The notes: generated by a model not told the origin, from the sequence alone. Positions 16,131 through 25,685 are shown, counted from the stretch's first letter. The stretch is 64,000 nucleotides of DNA from Solwaraspora sp. WMMA2065 (GCF_030345075.1 NZ_CP128361.1:1426001-1490000); one strand, 5' to 3'. Numbers and translations are program-made.

Positions 16131-17242
16131 CCGGCGGCCGTGATGTTGATCGCCGCGTTGACGTCCCGGTCGTGGTGACCGCCACACGGACACACCCACG
16201 ACCGCACGTTCAACGCCATCCTGTCGTTGACGCGCCCGCAGTCCGAGCACATCCGGGTGGACGGGAGCCACCGGTCCACCCGGGCGAACGTACGCCCGTA
16301 TCTCGCCGCCTTGTACTCCAGCATGGCGACGAACGACGACCATCCGGCGTCGTGCACCGACTTCGCCAGCCGGGTCCGGCCGAGACCGACGACACACAGG
16401 TCCTCGACGTACACCGCTTGATTCTCGCGGATGATCGTCGTGGACAGCTTGTGCTGCCAGTCCCGCCGGGTGTCGGCCACCCGGGCGTGCGCCCTGGCGA
16501 CCTTCACGACAGCCTTCCCACGGCGGTTGCTGCCCCGCTGTTTACGCGACAGGGCCTGTTGCAGCCGTTTGAGCTTGCGGGCCGCGCGGCGCAGGAACCT
16601 CGGCGCGGCCACCTTCGTGCCGTCCGACATGACCGCGAAGTGCGTCAGCCCCAGATCGATCCCCACCTCGGCGTCCACCTCGGGCAGCGGCTCGTCCTCG
16701 CTGGTCCGCACGACGAACGAGGCGAAGTACCGCCCGGCGGCGTCCCGGATGACCGTCACGGACGACGGGTCCGACGGCAGTATCCGGGACCAGCGGACCG
16801 TGAGGTCGCCGATCCTCGGCAGCCGCAGACGACCGTTGTCCAGGACCGTGAACCGGGAGTTGCGGGTGAAACGGATCGCCTGCCGGTTGTCCTTACGGGA
16901 CCGGAACCTCGGCGGTGCCACCATGCTGCCTTTACGCCTGCCCGACACGGAGTGGAAGAAGTTGCGGTAGGCGGTGTTGAGGTCCGCGAGGGCCTGCTGC
17001 AACACCACGGCCGACACCTCACCCAGCCACGCCCGTTCCGGTGTCGCCTTGGCCCGCGTGATGACCCGCTTGGACAGTTCGGCGTCCGAGATGTACGGCA
17101 GGCCCTGCTCGTGGGCGGTCCGCCGGGCGCGCAGCCCGTCGTTGAACACCACCCGGGCGCATCCGAACGCCTTCGCCAGCGCGATCTGCTGGCCGGGTGT
17201 CGGGTAGACCCGGAACTGGTACCGGAGCTGCACGAACCACAC
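16001..17242 (-). CDS. tnpB: RNA-guided endonuclease TnpB
   Basis: TnpB is the Cas12 ancestor that cuts DNA at the element's donor or target site using omega RNA. The 413-residue protein keeps all three RuvC acidic residues: D196 in GIDLG, E280 in YVEDL and D360 in DRDVNAA. The zinc finger has C332 and C335 (MCSDCG), but the second pair is C351-P-C353, one residue closer than the usual CX2C. The GTG start at 17242 is 16 bases from the divergent tnpA start. The C-terminal codons overlap the right-end hairpin. Confidence 0.9.
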   Translation of the reverse strand: MWFVQLRYQFRVYPTPGQQIALAKAFGCARVVFNDGLRARRTAHEQGLPYISDAELSKRVITRAKATPERAWLGEVSAVVLQQALADLNTAYRNFFHSVSGRRKGSMVAPPRFRSRKDNRQAIRFTRNSRFTVLDNGRLRLPRIGDLTVRWSRILPSDPSSVTVIRDAAGRYFASFVVRTSEDEPLPEVDAEVGIDLGLTHFAVMSDGTKVAAPRFLRRAARKLKRLQQALSRKQRGSNRRGKAVVKVARAHARVADTRRDWQHKLSTTIIRENQAVYVEDLCVVGLGRTRLAKSVHDAGWSSFVAMLEYKAARYGRTFARVDRWLPSTRMCSDCGRVNDRMALNVRSWVCPCGGHHDRDVNAAINITAAGQADVNDRGARVGPGPVPAPRGETVTRQNAARVTRGVAGIAAV

Positions 17243-17258
17243 GATATCATGTTGGTCT

Positions 17259-17675
17259 ATGGCAGAAGGTGAGGGTATCCGTACCGGCAGGCACTGTGTC
17301 TTCGCGATGCATGTTCATTTGGTTCTCGTGACGAAGTTCCGGCACACGGTGTTCGCCGACCGGCACCTGACCCGGATGGAACAGATCATGCGGGACGTGT
17401 GCCGCGACTTCGAGGCCGAGCTGGTCGAGTTCAACGGCGAGGACAACCACGTCCACCTGCTGGTCGACCACCCACCCAAAGTCGCCGTTTCCCGCCTGGT
17501 CAACTCACTCAAGGGCGTCCCGTCGCGCCACCCGCGGCAGGAGTTCCCCGACCTCGCACGCCACTACCACCGGGCCAACAAGCTCTGGTCGGGCTCGTAC
17601 TTCGCCGGCTCCGTCGGCGGCGCGCCGCTGAGCATCGTGACGCAGTACATCGAGCAGCAGAACCGGCCAGGTTAG
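17259..17675 (+). CDS. tnpA: IS200/IS605 transposase TnpA (Y1 HUH)
   Basis: This single-strand transposase excises and inserts the element. The 138-residue protein has the family N-terminus (CVFAMHVHLVLVTKFRHTVF), the HUH metal site at H64-V-H66 (DNHVHLLV) and the catalytic Tyr130 in VTQYIEQQNRP, so it looks intact. The length is normal. It is divergent from tnpB with a 16-base shared region. Confidence 0.92.
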   Translation: MAEGEGIRTGRHCVFAMHVHLVLVTKFRHTVFADRHLTRMEQIMRDVCRDFEAELVEFNGEDNHVHLLVDHPPKVAVSRLVNSLKGVPSRHPRQEFPDLARHYHRANKLWSGSYFAGSVGGAPLSIVTQYIEQQNRPG

Positions 17676-17757
17676 AGCACTGCTCGGGCCCTGGCGGCCC
17701 TCCCAGCGCGGGCCTTCACCCCCGGCCTGAAGGCCGGAGCACTGGCCCGCATTCCGG

Positions 17758-18198
17758 TAGCCGGCGGGCGGCGTCGGGGCGCTGCCAGGCGGGGTCGGCG
17801 GTCAGCGGCACGAACGCCTTGGCCGCGTAGGCGAGGTCCCACAGCCGGGTGCCCGGCGCGGCGGTGTCCCAGTCGATGAAGGCCCAGCGGTCGCCGACGA
17901 CCAGGTTCCAGGGCGCGAGGTCGTGGTGGAGGACCAGATCGGTGCCGTCGGGTGGGATGAGCCGCCGCCAGACGGCACCCGGTGGTGGGGTGAAGCTGGC
18001 GGCCGCGTCGTGCAGGTCGCGTACGAGGCGGCCGACCCGGCGCAGGGCCGCGTCTGGGCCGAGCAGGTCGAACCGGTCCGGCCAGGGGACCGTTCCGGGC
18101 AGGTAGGTCAGCACCTCGCGGCCGGCGGCGTCGACGCCGAGCGGTCGGGGTGCGCCGCCGAACCCGGCGTCGTGCAGGTGGGCGAGGAAGGCGTGCAC
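17758..18198 (-). pseudogene. Aminoglycoside phosphotransferase-type kinase, both ends lost
   Basis: The fragment contains the centre of an APH fold kinase: LTYLPGTVPWP, the catalytic loop HHDLAPWNLVV and the metal motif FIDWDTAAPG. Similarity ends after PDAARRL at 17758, where the IS605 element begins. On the 5' side protein-like sequence continues a little past the GTG at 18198 (WTPAVHAFLAHL), but an in-frame stop stands at 18280-18282 and the N-lobe is missing. Full-length relatives have roughly 250-300 residues. It is broken and not expected to work. Confidence 0.75.
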
Positions 18199-18257
18199 AG
18201 CGGGGGTCCACGCGCCAGCGGGTCCGGTCGACCGGTTTGTCCCGCGTACGGGACGAC

Positions 18258-18286
18258 TTGACGCTCTCAGGGTTGCGCGCTATAGC
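18258..18286 (+). promoter_or_regulatory. hsp20 promoter
   Basis: TTGACG (18258-18263) and TATAGC (18281-18286) are separated by 17 bases, a good vegetative-type promoter. The HspR-like operator follows immediately. Confidence 0.6.
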
Positions 18287-18293
18287 TATAAGT

Positions 18294-18318
18294 AAGTTGA
18301 GTCTGCGGGGCTCAACTT
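18294..18318. promoter_or_regulatory. HAIR-like operator for HspR
   Basis: AAGTTGAG (18294-18301) and CTCAACTT (18311-18318) are perfect inverted arms around nine bases. The core resembles the HspR element CTTGAGT-N7-ACTCAAG with the same symmetry. It overlaps the expected transcription start, so HspR would block transcription until heat shock. Confidence 0.6.
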
Positions 18319-18357
18319 GAGGGAGTGAGAAGCCCGCACCCGTGAGGAGGTCCGACA

Positions 18358-18783
18358 ATGTTGATGCGCACCGACCCGTTCCGGGAGATCGACCGGATCG
18401 CCGAGCAGTTCTTCGGCACCACCACCCGTCCGGCCGTCATGCACCTGGACGCCTACCGTGACGGCGACTGGTTCTACGCCGCGTTCGACCTGCCCGGCGT
18501 CGACCCGGACAGCATCGAGTGCACCGTGGAACGCAACGTCCTGACGGTGCGTGCCCAGCGCCACCGCCCCACCGGCGACAAGATCGAACTCGTCGCCGCC
18601 GAGCGGCCGATGGGCACCTTCACCCGGCAACTGTTCCTCGGCGACACCCTCGACACCGACAAGCTGGAGGCCGGCTACGAGGCCGGCGTGCTGACCCTGC
18701 GGATCCCGGTGGCGGAGCGCGCCAAGCCGCGCCGGGTCTCGATCAGTGTCGGCGACGACGGCCGCCGGCAGCTCAGCAACTGA
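18358..18783 (+). CDS. Hsp20 family small heat-shock protein
   Basis: The 141-residue protein contains an alpha-crystallin domain from about residue 30 to 125 (YAAFDLPGVDPDSIECTVER, then NVLTVRAQRH and YEAGVLTLRIPVAERAKPRR), with the C-terminal extension of Hsp18-type proteins. It is an ATP-independent holdase chaperone that binds unfolding proteins. The ATG at 18358 has GAGGAGG upstream. Its promoter and HspR-like operator indicate heat-shock control. A strong terminator follows. Confidence 0.93.
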   Translation: MLMRTDPFREIDRIAEQFFGTTTRPAVMHLDAYRDGDWFYAAFDLPGVDPDSIECTVERNVLTVRAQRHRPTGDKIELVAAERPMGTFTRQLFLGDTLDTDKLEAGYEAGVLTLRIPVAERAKPRRVSISVGDDGRRQLSN

Positions 18784-18796
18784 AACCCACCACCGG

Positions 18797-18832
18797 GTCC
18801 CCGCCCGGCGCCGGAGCGCACCGGGCGGGGAC
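18797..18832 (+). terminator. hsp20 terminator
   Basis: A perfect 12-bp stem (18797-18808 with 18821-18832) with a 12-base loop begins 14 bases after the hsp20 stop. Confidence 0.65.
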
Positions 18833-18903
18833 TCGTCATGTCCGGCGGGGGACAAGCCGGCAAACGCCTCGCGCCGGTGTCGCCGGCCGGGCATCCTGGG
18901 AAG

Positions 18904-19728
18904 ATGATCGACCCCCGGTTGACCGGGCACGTCGCGATCGTGACCGGCGCGAACCAGGGCATCGGCGCGGCGATCGCGCTCGCCCTGGCCACCCAGGGCG
19001 CCGCGGTGCTCGCCGCGTACCTGCGGATGGACCCGTCCTCCTACGCCGACGATCCGTCGTTTCCCGCCCAGTACGGGCAGGTCCGTGCCCAGGACGCACG
19101 CAGCGTCGTCGACCGGATCGTCGCCGCCGGCGGCAAAGCGGTGGCCGTGGAGGCCGACCTGGCGGACCCGGCCACCCCGGCTCGGCTGTTCGACGAGGCG
19201 GCGGCCTCGTTCGGCCCGGTCGACATCCTGGTCAACAACGCCAGCGGCTGGCTCAGCGACACGTTCCGGCCGGACAGCCGGGACCGGTTCGGCCGGCCGT
19301 TGACCCACGTCGACGCCGGCACCTTCGACCGCCAGTTCGCCGTCGACGCCCGCGCCCCGGCGCTGCTGATCGCCGAGTTCGCCCGCCGGCACCTGGCCCG
19401 CAAGGCCAGCTGGGGGCGGATCGTCGGATTGACCTCCGGCGGCCCGCACGGCTTTCCCGAGGAGGTGTCGTACGGGGCGGCCAAGGCCGCACAGGAGAAC
19501 TACACCATGTCGGCCGCCGCCGAACTCGCCCCGTACGGAGTGACCGCGAACATTGTGCAGCCGCCGGTCACCGACACCGGCTGGGTGACGCCGGAGGTGG
19601 AGAAGCAGATCACCGGTTCGAGTCCGCTGAGCCGTATCGCCCGCCCGGAGGACGTCGCCGAGGTCGTCACCCTGCTGGCCTCGCACCAGGCCCGTTACGT
19701 GACCGGCCAGATCGTCCGGATGTCCTGA
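18904..19728 (+). CDS. Short-chain dehydrogenase/reductase
   Basis: The 274-residue protein has the SDR cofactor motif TGANQGIG near residue 15, the NNAS structural motif, and the catalytic Tyr-Lys in YGAAKAA, with Ser in LTSGG. The C-terminus VTGQIVRMS is typical. The acidic/neutral residue after the second strand cannot settle NAD or NADP use. The ATG at 18904 directly precedes the Rossmann strand. The substrate is unknown. Confidence 0.88.
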   Translation: MIDPRLTGHVAIVTGANQGIGAAIALALATQGAAVLAAYLRMDPSSYADDPSFPAQYGQVRAQDARSVVDRIVAAGGKAVAVEADLADPATPARLFDEAAASFGPVDILVNNASGWLSDTFRPDSRDRFGRPLTHVDAGTFDRQFAVDARAPALLIAEFARRHLARKASWGRIVGLTSGGPHGFPEEVSYGAAKAAQENYTMSAAAELAPYGVTANIVQPPVTDTGWVTPEVEKQITGSSPLSRIARPEDVAEVVTLLASHQARYVTGQIVRMS

Positions 19729-19849
19729 CCGCGCCGCACCGCAGGTCGCGGCCGCCGTTGGCCGGCCGGCCGAGGTCACGAACAGCGCGGAAAGATCACG
19801 TACGGCGTTTCGGCGTCGTCGGTGACGCCGGCTTTGGCATCCTGCTGCG

Positions 19850-20863
19850 ATGCGTCGCCCCACCACCCCCGGTCTCGTCCCCCGGCCGGCCGACCGCGGC
19901 CTGCCCGCCGCCACCGCCCCGGTCGACTTCACCGAGGCGTGGCTGCGTAACCGTCGGCTGTCCGAGCACACCCGGGCCGCCTACCGCCGGGACGTGACCG
20001 GCTGGTTGTCGTGGTGCACCGCCACCGGGCTCGACCCGCTGCAGGCGTCGTTCCTGGACGTCAACGCCTACGCCCGGACGTTGGAGGCCACCGTCGATCC
20101 GCGCAGCGGCCGGCTGCTGACCCCGGCGACGGTGGCCCGCAAACTGTCCGCCATGTCCAGCTGGTACGCGTTCCTGGTGCGGCTGCGGGCGGTACCGGCC
20201 AACCCGGTGACCGACGCGGACCGGCCGCGGATCGACCGGGACCATTCGGCGACCGTCGGGTTGAGCCCCGACCAGGTCGACGCGTTGTTCGCGGCGGCCC
20301 GCGCCGACACCGGGGCGAGCGGTGCGCGCAACCTCGCCGTGCTGGCGTTGCTGGCCGACCTGGGGCTGCGTGTCGGTGAACTGGTCAGCCTCGACGTCGC
20401 CGACGTCGGCGACGAGCGGGGGCACCGCAGCGTCCGGTTCGTCGGCAAGGGCGGCCGGGCCCGCCGCCGGGCGCTGGCGCCGGACACGGCGGCGGTGCTC
20501 GACGCGTACCTGGCAGTCCGGGCCCGCGCCGCCGGTGTCGCGGCCGATGCGCTCGACGGCCCGCTGCTGGCCACCGCCAGCGGCGCGCGGCTGGACCGGC
20601 ACGCCGTGTTCCGGCTGGTCCGGCGGCTGGCCCGGGCCGCCGGTCTGCCGGCGTGGGACCGGCTGTCGCCGCACTCGCTGCGGCATGCGTTCGCCACCAC
20701 CGCCCGCGCCGAAGGGGTGCCGCTGGAGGACGTGCAGGACGCGATGGGTCACGCCGATCCGCGGACCACCCGTCGGTACGACCGGGACCGGTACAACCTG
20801 GACCGGGACCCGGCGTACCGGATCGCGGCGGCGCGGGCGGCCCGCGTCGCCAGGTCCGGCTGA
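19850..20863 (+). CDS. Tyrosine recombinase/integrase
   Basis: The 337-residue protein has an N-terminal SAM-like core-binding domain (about 25-120) and a C-terminal catalytic domain. The usual residues are visible: Arg in LGLRVGELVSLD, Lys in VGKGGRARR, HSLRHAFATT (HxxR), GHADPRTT and the nucleophile in RRYDRDR. The length matches XerC-like or stand-alone integrases. No att site, excisionase or phage gene was seen nearby, so a resident chromosomal recombinase is as likely as a mobile integrase. Confidence 0.88.
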   Translation: MRRPTTPGLVPRPADRGLPAATAPVDFTEAWLRNRRLSEHTRAAYRRDVTGWLSWCTATGLDPLQASFLDVNAYARTLEATVDPRSGRLLTPATVARKLSAMSSWYAFLVRLRAVPANPVTDADRPRIDRDHSATVGLSPDQVDALFAAARADTGASGARNLAVLALLADLGLRVGELVSLDVADVGDERGHRSVRFVGKGGRARRRALAPDTAAVLDAYLAVRARAAGVAADALDGPLLATASGARLDRHAVFRLVRRLARAAGLPAWDRLSPHSLRHAFATTARAEGVPLEDVQDAMGHADPRTTRRYDRDRYNLDRDPAYRIAAARAARVARSG

Positions 20864-20885
20864 GCGTCTCACCGGATCCTGCAGG

Positions 20886-21890
20886 TCACCGTTGCCGCTG
20901 CTGGTCGTCGTGGCCGCGCAGCGAACCGGCGTGGGCGCGGGCGGTCGGGTCGCGGTGGACCTTGACCAGGCTGGCGACGACGGTGACGGTGAGGATCACC
21001 AGGATCAGCCCCAGCGACACCGGGGTCTGCACCTCGGGGACCCGGTCGTCGAGGGTGTGGCCCCAGTGCAGCACCAGCTTGACGCCGATCAGCGCCAGTA
21101 CCAGCGCCAACCCGGTGGACAGGTAGACCAGCCGGTCCAGCAGGCCTTTCACCAGGAAGAACAGGGCCCGCAGCCCGATCAGGGCGAAGGCGTTGGCGAC
21201 GAAGACGATGTACGGCTGCTGGGTGACACCGAACACGGCGGGGATCGAGTCGAGGGCGAACAGCAGGTCGGTGCTGCCGATCGCGACCAGCACGATGAAC
21301 AGTGGGGTGACGACACGGCGACCGTCGAGGCGGGTGACGAGCCGCCCGTCGACGTAGTCAGGTGTCACCGGCAGCACCCGGCGGGTGGCGCGGACCAGCA
21401 CGTTGTCGTCGACCTGCGGGTCCTCGTTGCGGTGCCGGAACAGCTGCACGGCGGTGAAGATCAGCAGCAGGCCGAAGACCAGGAACATGAAGGAAAACAG
21501 GTTCAGCAGGGTGGCGCCGGCGGCGATGAAGATCGCCCGCATGACCAGCGCGGCGATGATGCCGAAGGTGAGCACCTTGTGCTGGTGCTCCTCGGGAACG
21601 GCGAAGGTGCTGATGATGATGACGAAGACGAACAGGTTGTCGACGGACAGGCTCTTCTCCACCAGGTAGCCGGCGAAGTACTCGGTGCCGTAGTCGCCGC
21701 CGGCCCAGGCCATGAACACCAGGCCGAACACGACGGCGACCGCGACGTAGAACACCGACCAGGCGACCGCCTCTCCGAAGCCGACGGCGTGCGGTCGGAT
21801 CGCCGCTACCGCCAGGTCGAGGGCGAGCAACGCGATGATGACGACGAGCGTGACGGCCCACACGCCCGGGCCGATCTCCAGCGAACCCAT
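20886..21890 (-). CDS. TerC family integral membrane protein
   Basis: The 334-residue protein is strongly hydrophobic, with seven or more membrane helices. It has the TerC hallmark residues in EKSLSVDNLFVFVIII and the later GSTDLLFALDSIPAVFG, whose acidic residues are in membrane segments. TerC/Alx proteins are linked to tellurite resistance, manganese export and metalation of secreted proteins. The C-terminal tail is charged and cytoplasmic. I searched the upstream 120 bases for a yybP-ykoY manganese riboswitch and saw none. Confidence 0.9.
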   Translation of the reverse strand: MGSLEIGPGVWAVTLVVIIALLALDLAVAAIRPHAVGFGEAVAWSVFYVAVAVVFGLVFMAWAGGDYGTEYFAGYLVEKSLSVDNLFVFVIIISTFAVPEEHQHKVLTFGIIAALVMRAIFIAAGATLLNLFSFMFLVFGLLLIFTAVQLFRHRNEDPQVDDNVLVRATRRVLPVTPDYVDGRLVTRLDGRRVVTPLFIVLVAIGSTDLLFALDSIPAVFGVTQQPYIVFVANAFALIGLRALFFLVKGLLDRLVYLSTGLALVLALIGVKLVLHWGHTLDDRVPEVQTPVSLGLILVILTVTVVASLVKVHRDPTARAHAGSLRGHDDQQRQR

Positions 21891-22047
21891 GTCAGAGATC
21901 GTGCACCCTGTCGGCGGCGTCGCGCGCGCCGACACACGACATTGGTGGACAATCCGGGACGTTGCGCTACGATGCCCGGCCGCCGGGTGATGCGCGGACG
22001 CGCAGGCTCGGTTGCTCATGGCCGCCGGCCCGCCCGGGCGACGGGAC

Positions 22048-23847
22048 TCAGGTCCGGCTGAGCAGTTCCAGGTGCCGGTGGGCGTCGGCGGCGATGTCGG
22101 CACCGACCAGCCAGCGTCGGGCCCACAGCCGGGCCGCCACCTGGGCGGCGTCGGTCTCGTCGGAACCCGCCGCGTCAGTGCCGCGACCGGATCCCCCGAC
22201 ACCGGGCTCGTCGGCCAGGTCGACGAGCAGCGCGGCGGCCAACGTGTACGCCGTCCGCAGCGCCAGCGGGCGCGCGCCGGCTGCCGTGTCGGCCCCACCC
22301 GGGTCGGCCGCGACCCGGGCCAGGTCCGTACGCAGCCGCCCGGCGGCGTCGGTGAGCGCCGCGGCCACCTCGGGGTCGGCGGCGGTGGCGGCCGCCCGGT
22401 CGACCCGGGCCAGCAGCGGCCCGGCGGCCTTTTCGCGGGTCACCGCCCGCAGCGCGTCCAACGCCAACACCGTGGTGGTGCCCTCCCAGATCGGCAGCAC
22501 CTGGGCGTCACGCAGCAGCCGGGGCACGCCGGTGTCCTCGACGTAACCAGCGCCGCCGAAACATTCGACGTACTCGCTGGCGGCGGCGACCGCGAGCCGG
22601 CCGGTGGCGAGCTTCGCCAGCGGTGCGGCCAGCCGCAGTTCGGCCGCCGGGTCCACCTCGGCGGTGGCGTCCGGTCCGCCGGGTGTCGACCGGCCGGCGA
22701 CGCCGGCCTCGACCTGTCCGAGCAGGTCGAACACGTGGCCGGCGAGGACGAACGCGCCGGCGGCGTCGACGGCGAGGGTGCCGAGCAGGCCACGGTGCGC
22801 CGGGGAGTCGACCAGCCGGCCGCCGGCGACCCGGCGGGCGGTGGCGTAGGCGTGCGCGTACGCCAGACCGCGGCGCATCCCGCTGGCCGCAGCGGAGGCG
22901 TTGTGCAGCCGGGTCACCACCACCAGGGTCATCGCCCGGGCCAGGCCGGGCCGTGCGGGGTCGCCCAGCGGCAGCGCGTACGCGTCGCGCAGGCCGACCT
23001 CGGCGGTGGGCAGCGCCCGGGTGCCGAGCTTGTCCTTGAGCCGGTGCACCCGCACGCCGGGGGCGGGTGCGTGCGGGTCGGTGCCGGCGGCGGCCAGCGG
23101 CGAGTCGGCGGCGTAGCGGGGCACCAGGAACGGCACGAGCGTGCGGCTGCCGCCGACGGCGCCGACCGGGCGGGCCAGGGCGACCGCGACCGCCGAGTCG
23201 ATCGCGGAGCAGAACCACTTCTCGCCGGTCAGCCGCCAACCGTCGCCGCCGTCGTCGTCGGGGCGCGCCACGGTGGTCGACCCGGACAGGTCGGAGCCGC
23301 CCTGGGCTTCGGTCATCCACTGGCCGCTGGTGATCGCGGCGGCGGGGTCGGTGGCGGTGAGCCGGGGCAGCCAGGTGTCGCGGACCGCCGGGTCGACGTC
23401 GGGGTGGCGCAGCAGCGCGGCGGCCCCGTCGGCCATCGCCACCGGGCAGGAGAACGTCGCCGACTCCGGCGCGTACAGGTGCAGCAGGGCGTGCTGCACC
23501 ACCCGGGCGTCCGGGCCGAAGGCGGCGCGGGTGTCGGCGCGGTACGGCAGCGCGACCAGGGCGTGCCGGGCGGCGGCGGCCCGTAGCCGCTGCCAGCCGG
23601 CACAGGTGTCGACCCGGTCGACGCGCCGGCCCCACGGGTCGTAGCGGACCAGCCGGGGCGGGTGCTGCTCGGCGTCGGTGTGCGCGGCCCGCAGCGGGCC
23701 GGTGACGTCGGCGGCGAGGGCGGCCAGCCGGGGCCGGGCGGCGGTGTGCGCGGCCGGGTCGATCCGGCGGCGCAGCCACCGGTCGAGCAGCCAGTCGGTG
23801 CGGTACGGGTCGCCGGGGGCGGGCACAGGTTGGACGTACCGGTCCAC
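22048..23847 (-). CDS. AidB-like acyl-CoA dehydrogenase family protein
   Basis: The 599-residue protein has the acyl-CoA dehydrogenase core, with [35 protein letters not shown] and [20 protein letters not shown] followed by LPIWEGTT. The long N-terminal part and the QGGSD segment resemble AidB, a flavoprotein of the adaptive response to DNA alkylation. Its true substrate is uncertain even in E. coli. The GTG start at 23847 has GAGGAGG ten bases upstream. It is divergent from the epimerase gene. Confidence 0.85.
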   Translation of the reverse strand: MDRYVQPVPAPGDPYRTDWLLDRWLRRRIDPAAHTAARPRLAALAADVTGPLRAAHTDAEQHPPRLVRYDPWGRRVDRVDTCAGWQRLRAAAARHALVALPYRADTRAAFGPDARVVQHALLHLYAPESATFSCPVAMADGAAALLRHPDVDPAVRDTWLPRLTATDPAAAITSGQWMTEAQGGSDLSGSTTVARPDDDGGDGWRLTGEKWFCSAIDSAVAVALARPVGAVGGSRTLVPFLVPRYAADSPLAAAGTDPHAPAPGVRVHRLKDKLGTRALPTAEVGLRDAYALPLGDPARPGLARAMTLVVVTRLHNASAAASGMRRGLAYAHAYATARRVAGGRLVDSPAHRGLLGTLAVDAAGAFVLAGHVFDLLGQVEAGVAGRSTPGGPDATAEVDPAAELRLAAPLAKLATGRLAVAAASEYVECFGGAGYVEDTGVPRLLRDAQVLPIWEGTTTVLALDALRAVTREKAAGPLLARVDRAAATAADPEVAAALTDAAGRLRTDLARVAADPGGADTAAGARPLALRTAYTLAAALLVDLADEPGVGGSGRGTDAAGSDETDAAQVAARLWARRWLVGADIAADAHRHLELLSRT

Positions 23848-23963
23848 GATGATCGATCCTCCTCGCCACGCACAGCCGTTACTACCCGACGGTAACCTGT
23901 GGTGGGTTTCGCTGGCAGCGTGACGGTCTTCCGCGTCGTCGGGCCGGACGGCACAGTGGTGGT

Positions 23964-24974
23964 ATGCGACTGCTGATGCTGGGCGGCACCGGGTTCGTCG
24001 GCCGGTGCGTCGTCGAGGACGCGCTGGCCCGCGGCTGGGCGGTCACCCTGCTGCACCGCGGCCACCGGCCGGCGCCGGCCGGCGCGCAGGTGCTCGTCGG
24101 CGACCGGACGGTCGCCGACGGTCTCGCCGCGCTGCGCACCGGTGACTGGGACCTGGCCGTCGACACCTGGGCCGGCGCGCCGTCGGTGGTCCGCGACGCG
24201 GCCCGGCTGCTACGCGACCGGGTCGGGCACTACACGTACGTGTCGAGCCGCTCGGTGTACGCGTACCCGCCGCCGGCCGGGCTCGACGAGACCGGGCCGC
24301 TGGTCGACGCCGACGCCGACGACGGCGGCGACGTCACCTACGCCCGCGCCAAACGCGGCGGTGAACTCGCCGCGGTCGCCGCCTTCGGTGACCGGACGCT
24401 GCTGGCCCGGGCCGGGCTGATCCTCGGCCCGTACGAGGACGTCGGTCGGCTGCCGTGGTGGCTGCACCGCGTCGCCCGGGGCGGCGACGTGCCCGCCCCC
24501 GGGCCGCCCGACCTGCCGCTGCAGTACGTCGACGCCCGGGACCTGGCGGCCTGGCTGCTCGACGCGGCCGCCGCCGGTGTCGGCGGGCCGGTCAACGTGG
24601 TCAGCCCGCGCGGCCACACCACGATGGGCGAGCTGCTGACCCACTGCGTCGACGTGACCGGGGCGTCCACCCGGCTACGCTGGGTCGACCCGGCGGTGGT
24701 GGCCGCCGCCGGTGTCGCGCCCTGGACGGAGCTGCCGATCTGGCTGCCCCCGGGTGAGCTGCACGACGCGCTGCACCACGGCGACGTGTCCCGGGCACTG
24801 GCCACCGGGCTGCGCTGCCGGCCGGCGGCCGAGACGGTGGCCGACACCTGGGCCTGGCTGGCCGGCGTGGACCATCGTCCGGCGCTGCGGACCGACCTGC
24901 CGCCGCTGGGGCTCGACACAGGTCAGGAGGCCGCGCTGCTCGCCGCCGCCGAACCGGATCCGTCCGCCAGTTGA
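23964..24974 (+). CDS. NAD-dependent epimerase/dehydratase family protein
   Basis: This extended SDR of 336 residues begins [14 protein letters not shown] (cofactor loop GGTGFVG), has [12 protein letters not shown], and a catalytic-type Tyr/Lys pair in [11 protein letters not shown]. It resembles NAD-dependent epimerases and reductases of nucleotide sugars or isoprenoids, but the substrate is not evident. The ATG at 23964 is the first in the frame. It converges on the thymidine kinase gene with nine bases between. Confidence 0.82.
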   Translation: MRLLMLGGTGFVGRCVVEDALARGWAVTLLHRGHRPAPAGAQVLVGDRTVADGLAALRTGDWDLAVDTWAGAPSVVRDAARLLRDRVGHYTYVSSRSVYAYPPPAGLDETGPLVDADADDGGDVTYARAKRGGELAAVAAFGDRTLLARAGLILGPYEDVGRLPWWLHRVARGGDVPAPGPPDLPLQYVDARDLAAWLLDAAAAGVGGPVNVVSPRGHTTMGELLTHCVDVTGASTRLRWVDPAVVAAAGVAPWTELPIWLPPGELHDALHHGDVSRALATGLRCRPAAETVADTWAWLAGVDHRPALRTDLPPLGLDTGQEAALLAAAEPDPSAS

Positions 24975-24983
24975 CGGGGTCGG

Positions 24984-25685
24984 CTAGCCGGGGCCGAGGT
25001 CGCCGGTGCGGTGGTGCCGCCGGCACAGCACCTGGTACCGCACCTCGGAGTGGTCGACGGTGTCACCGATCACCACCTGCTCGCCGTGGCGGGCCACCAC
25101 ACCGTCGACCACGCGGGCGTTGAGCAGGCCCTGCCGGCCGCACCAGCAGAGCACCTCGACCTGGATACGGCACACCTCGTCGGCGATCTCGAACAGCCGC
25201 TGCGCGGCCGGGAACAGCACCGACCGGAAGTCACTGGCCAGCCCGAAAGCGAACACGTCGACGTCGTAGCCGTCGACCAGGTCGGCCATCTGCCCGACCT
25301 GGTCGACGGTGTAGAAACACGCCTCGTCGCAGATCAGATAGTCGACCCGGGTGCCGTCCGCCCACCGGCCGCGCACCAGCGCCACCAGGTCCAGGTCGTC
25401 GGTGACCTCGATCGCCGAGTGGGCCAACCCGATCCGGGTGGTCACCTGCGGCCCCATCGACCGGTCGTTGCGGGTCAGCACCAGACCCCGGCGGCCCTGC
25501 CGGGCGTGGTTGTGGTCCATCTGCAGGGCCAGCGTCGACTTGCCGCAGTCCATCGGACCCCAGAAGAACTTCAACGCCGCCCCGTGCCGCAGCCGTCCGT
25601 CACCGGCGGCCAGGCAGGCGGTCGCCAACGCGGACTGGTCGCCGCCGGCCGGCCCGGCCGTCCTCGGCTGACTGTCGTCGGTCAC
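24984..25685 (-). CDS. tdk: Thymidine kinase
   Basis: Thymidine kinase phosphorylates thymidine to dTMP with ATP in the salvage pathway. The 233-residue protein has a Walker A GPMDCGKST, Walker B-like YLICDEACFYT, and the late zinc ribbon cysteines VLCWCG and VLCRRHH, which fit the type II thymidine kinase fold. The GTG start at 25685 leaves a 35-residue extension before the P-loop, somewhat longer than usual. Confidence 0.93.
   Translation of the reverse strand: MTDDSQPRTAGPAGGDQSALATACLAAGDGRLRHGAALKFFWGPMDCGKSTLALQMDHNHARQGRRGLVLTRNDRSMGPQVTTRIGLAHSAIEVTDDLDLVALVRGRWADGTRVDYLICDEACFYTVDQVGQMADLVDGYDVDVFAFGLASDFRSVLFPAAQRLFEIADEVCRIQVEVLCWCGRQGLLNARVVDGVVARHGEQVVIGDTVDHSEVRYQVLCRRHHRTGDLGPG

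Larger units (their letters stand above)
15984..17757. mobile_element. IS200/IS605 family element with tnpA and tnpB
   Basis: The element carries divergent tnpA (plus) and tnpB (minus) genes. The end next to tnpB begins TTGACATCC at 15984 and has the hairpin CGCCGCC/GGCGGCG (15994-16000 and 16007-16013), as in IS605 right ends. The other end, after tnpA, has the hairpin CCGGCC-TGAA-GGCCGG at 17722-17737 and meets a broken kinase gene at about 17757. The right-hand boundary is estimated from where kinase similarity stops. As usual for this family, there are no terminal inverted repeats. Confidence 0.75.

Noticed and set aside
19850-20863. Integrated phage or ICE marked by the tyrosine integrase
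   Set aside because: No tRNA, direct-repeat att sites, excisionase, replication or conjugation genes are nearby.
21891-22010. Possible yybP-ykoY manganese riboswitch before the TerC gene
   Set aside because: TerC genes often have one, but I could not find the conserved core sequences in the 120 bases upstream.
22012-23586. Plus-strand frame of 524 codons opposite the AidB-like gene
   Set aside because: It is Gly/Arg/Val-rich low-complexity and exactly antisense to a well-supported enzyme.
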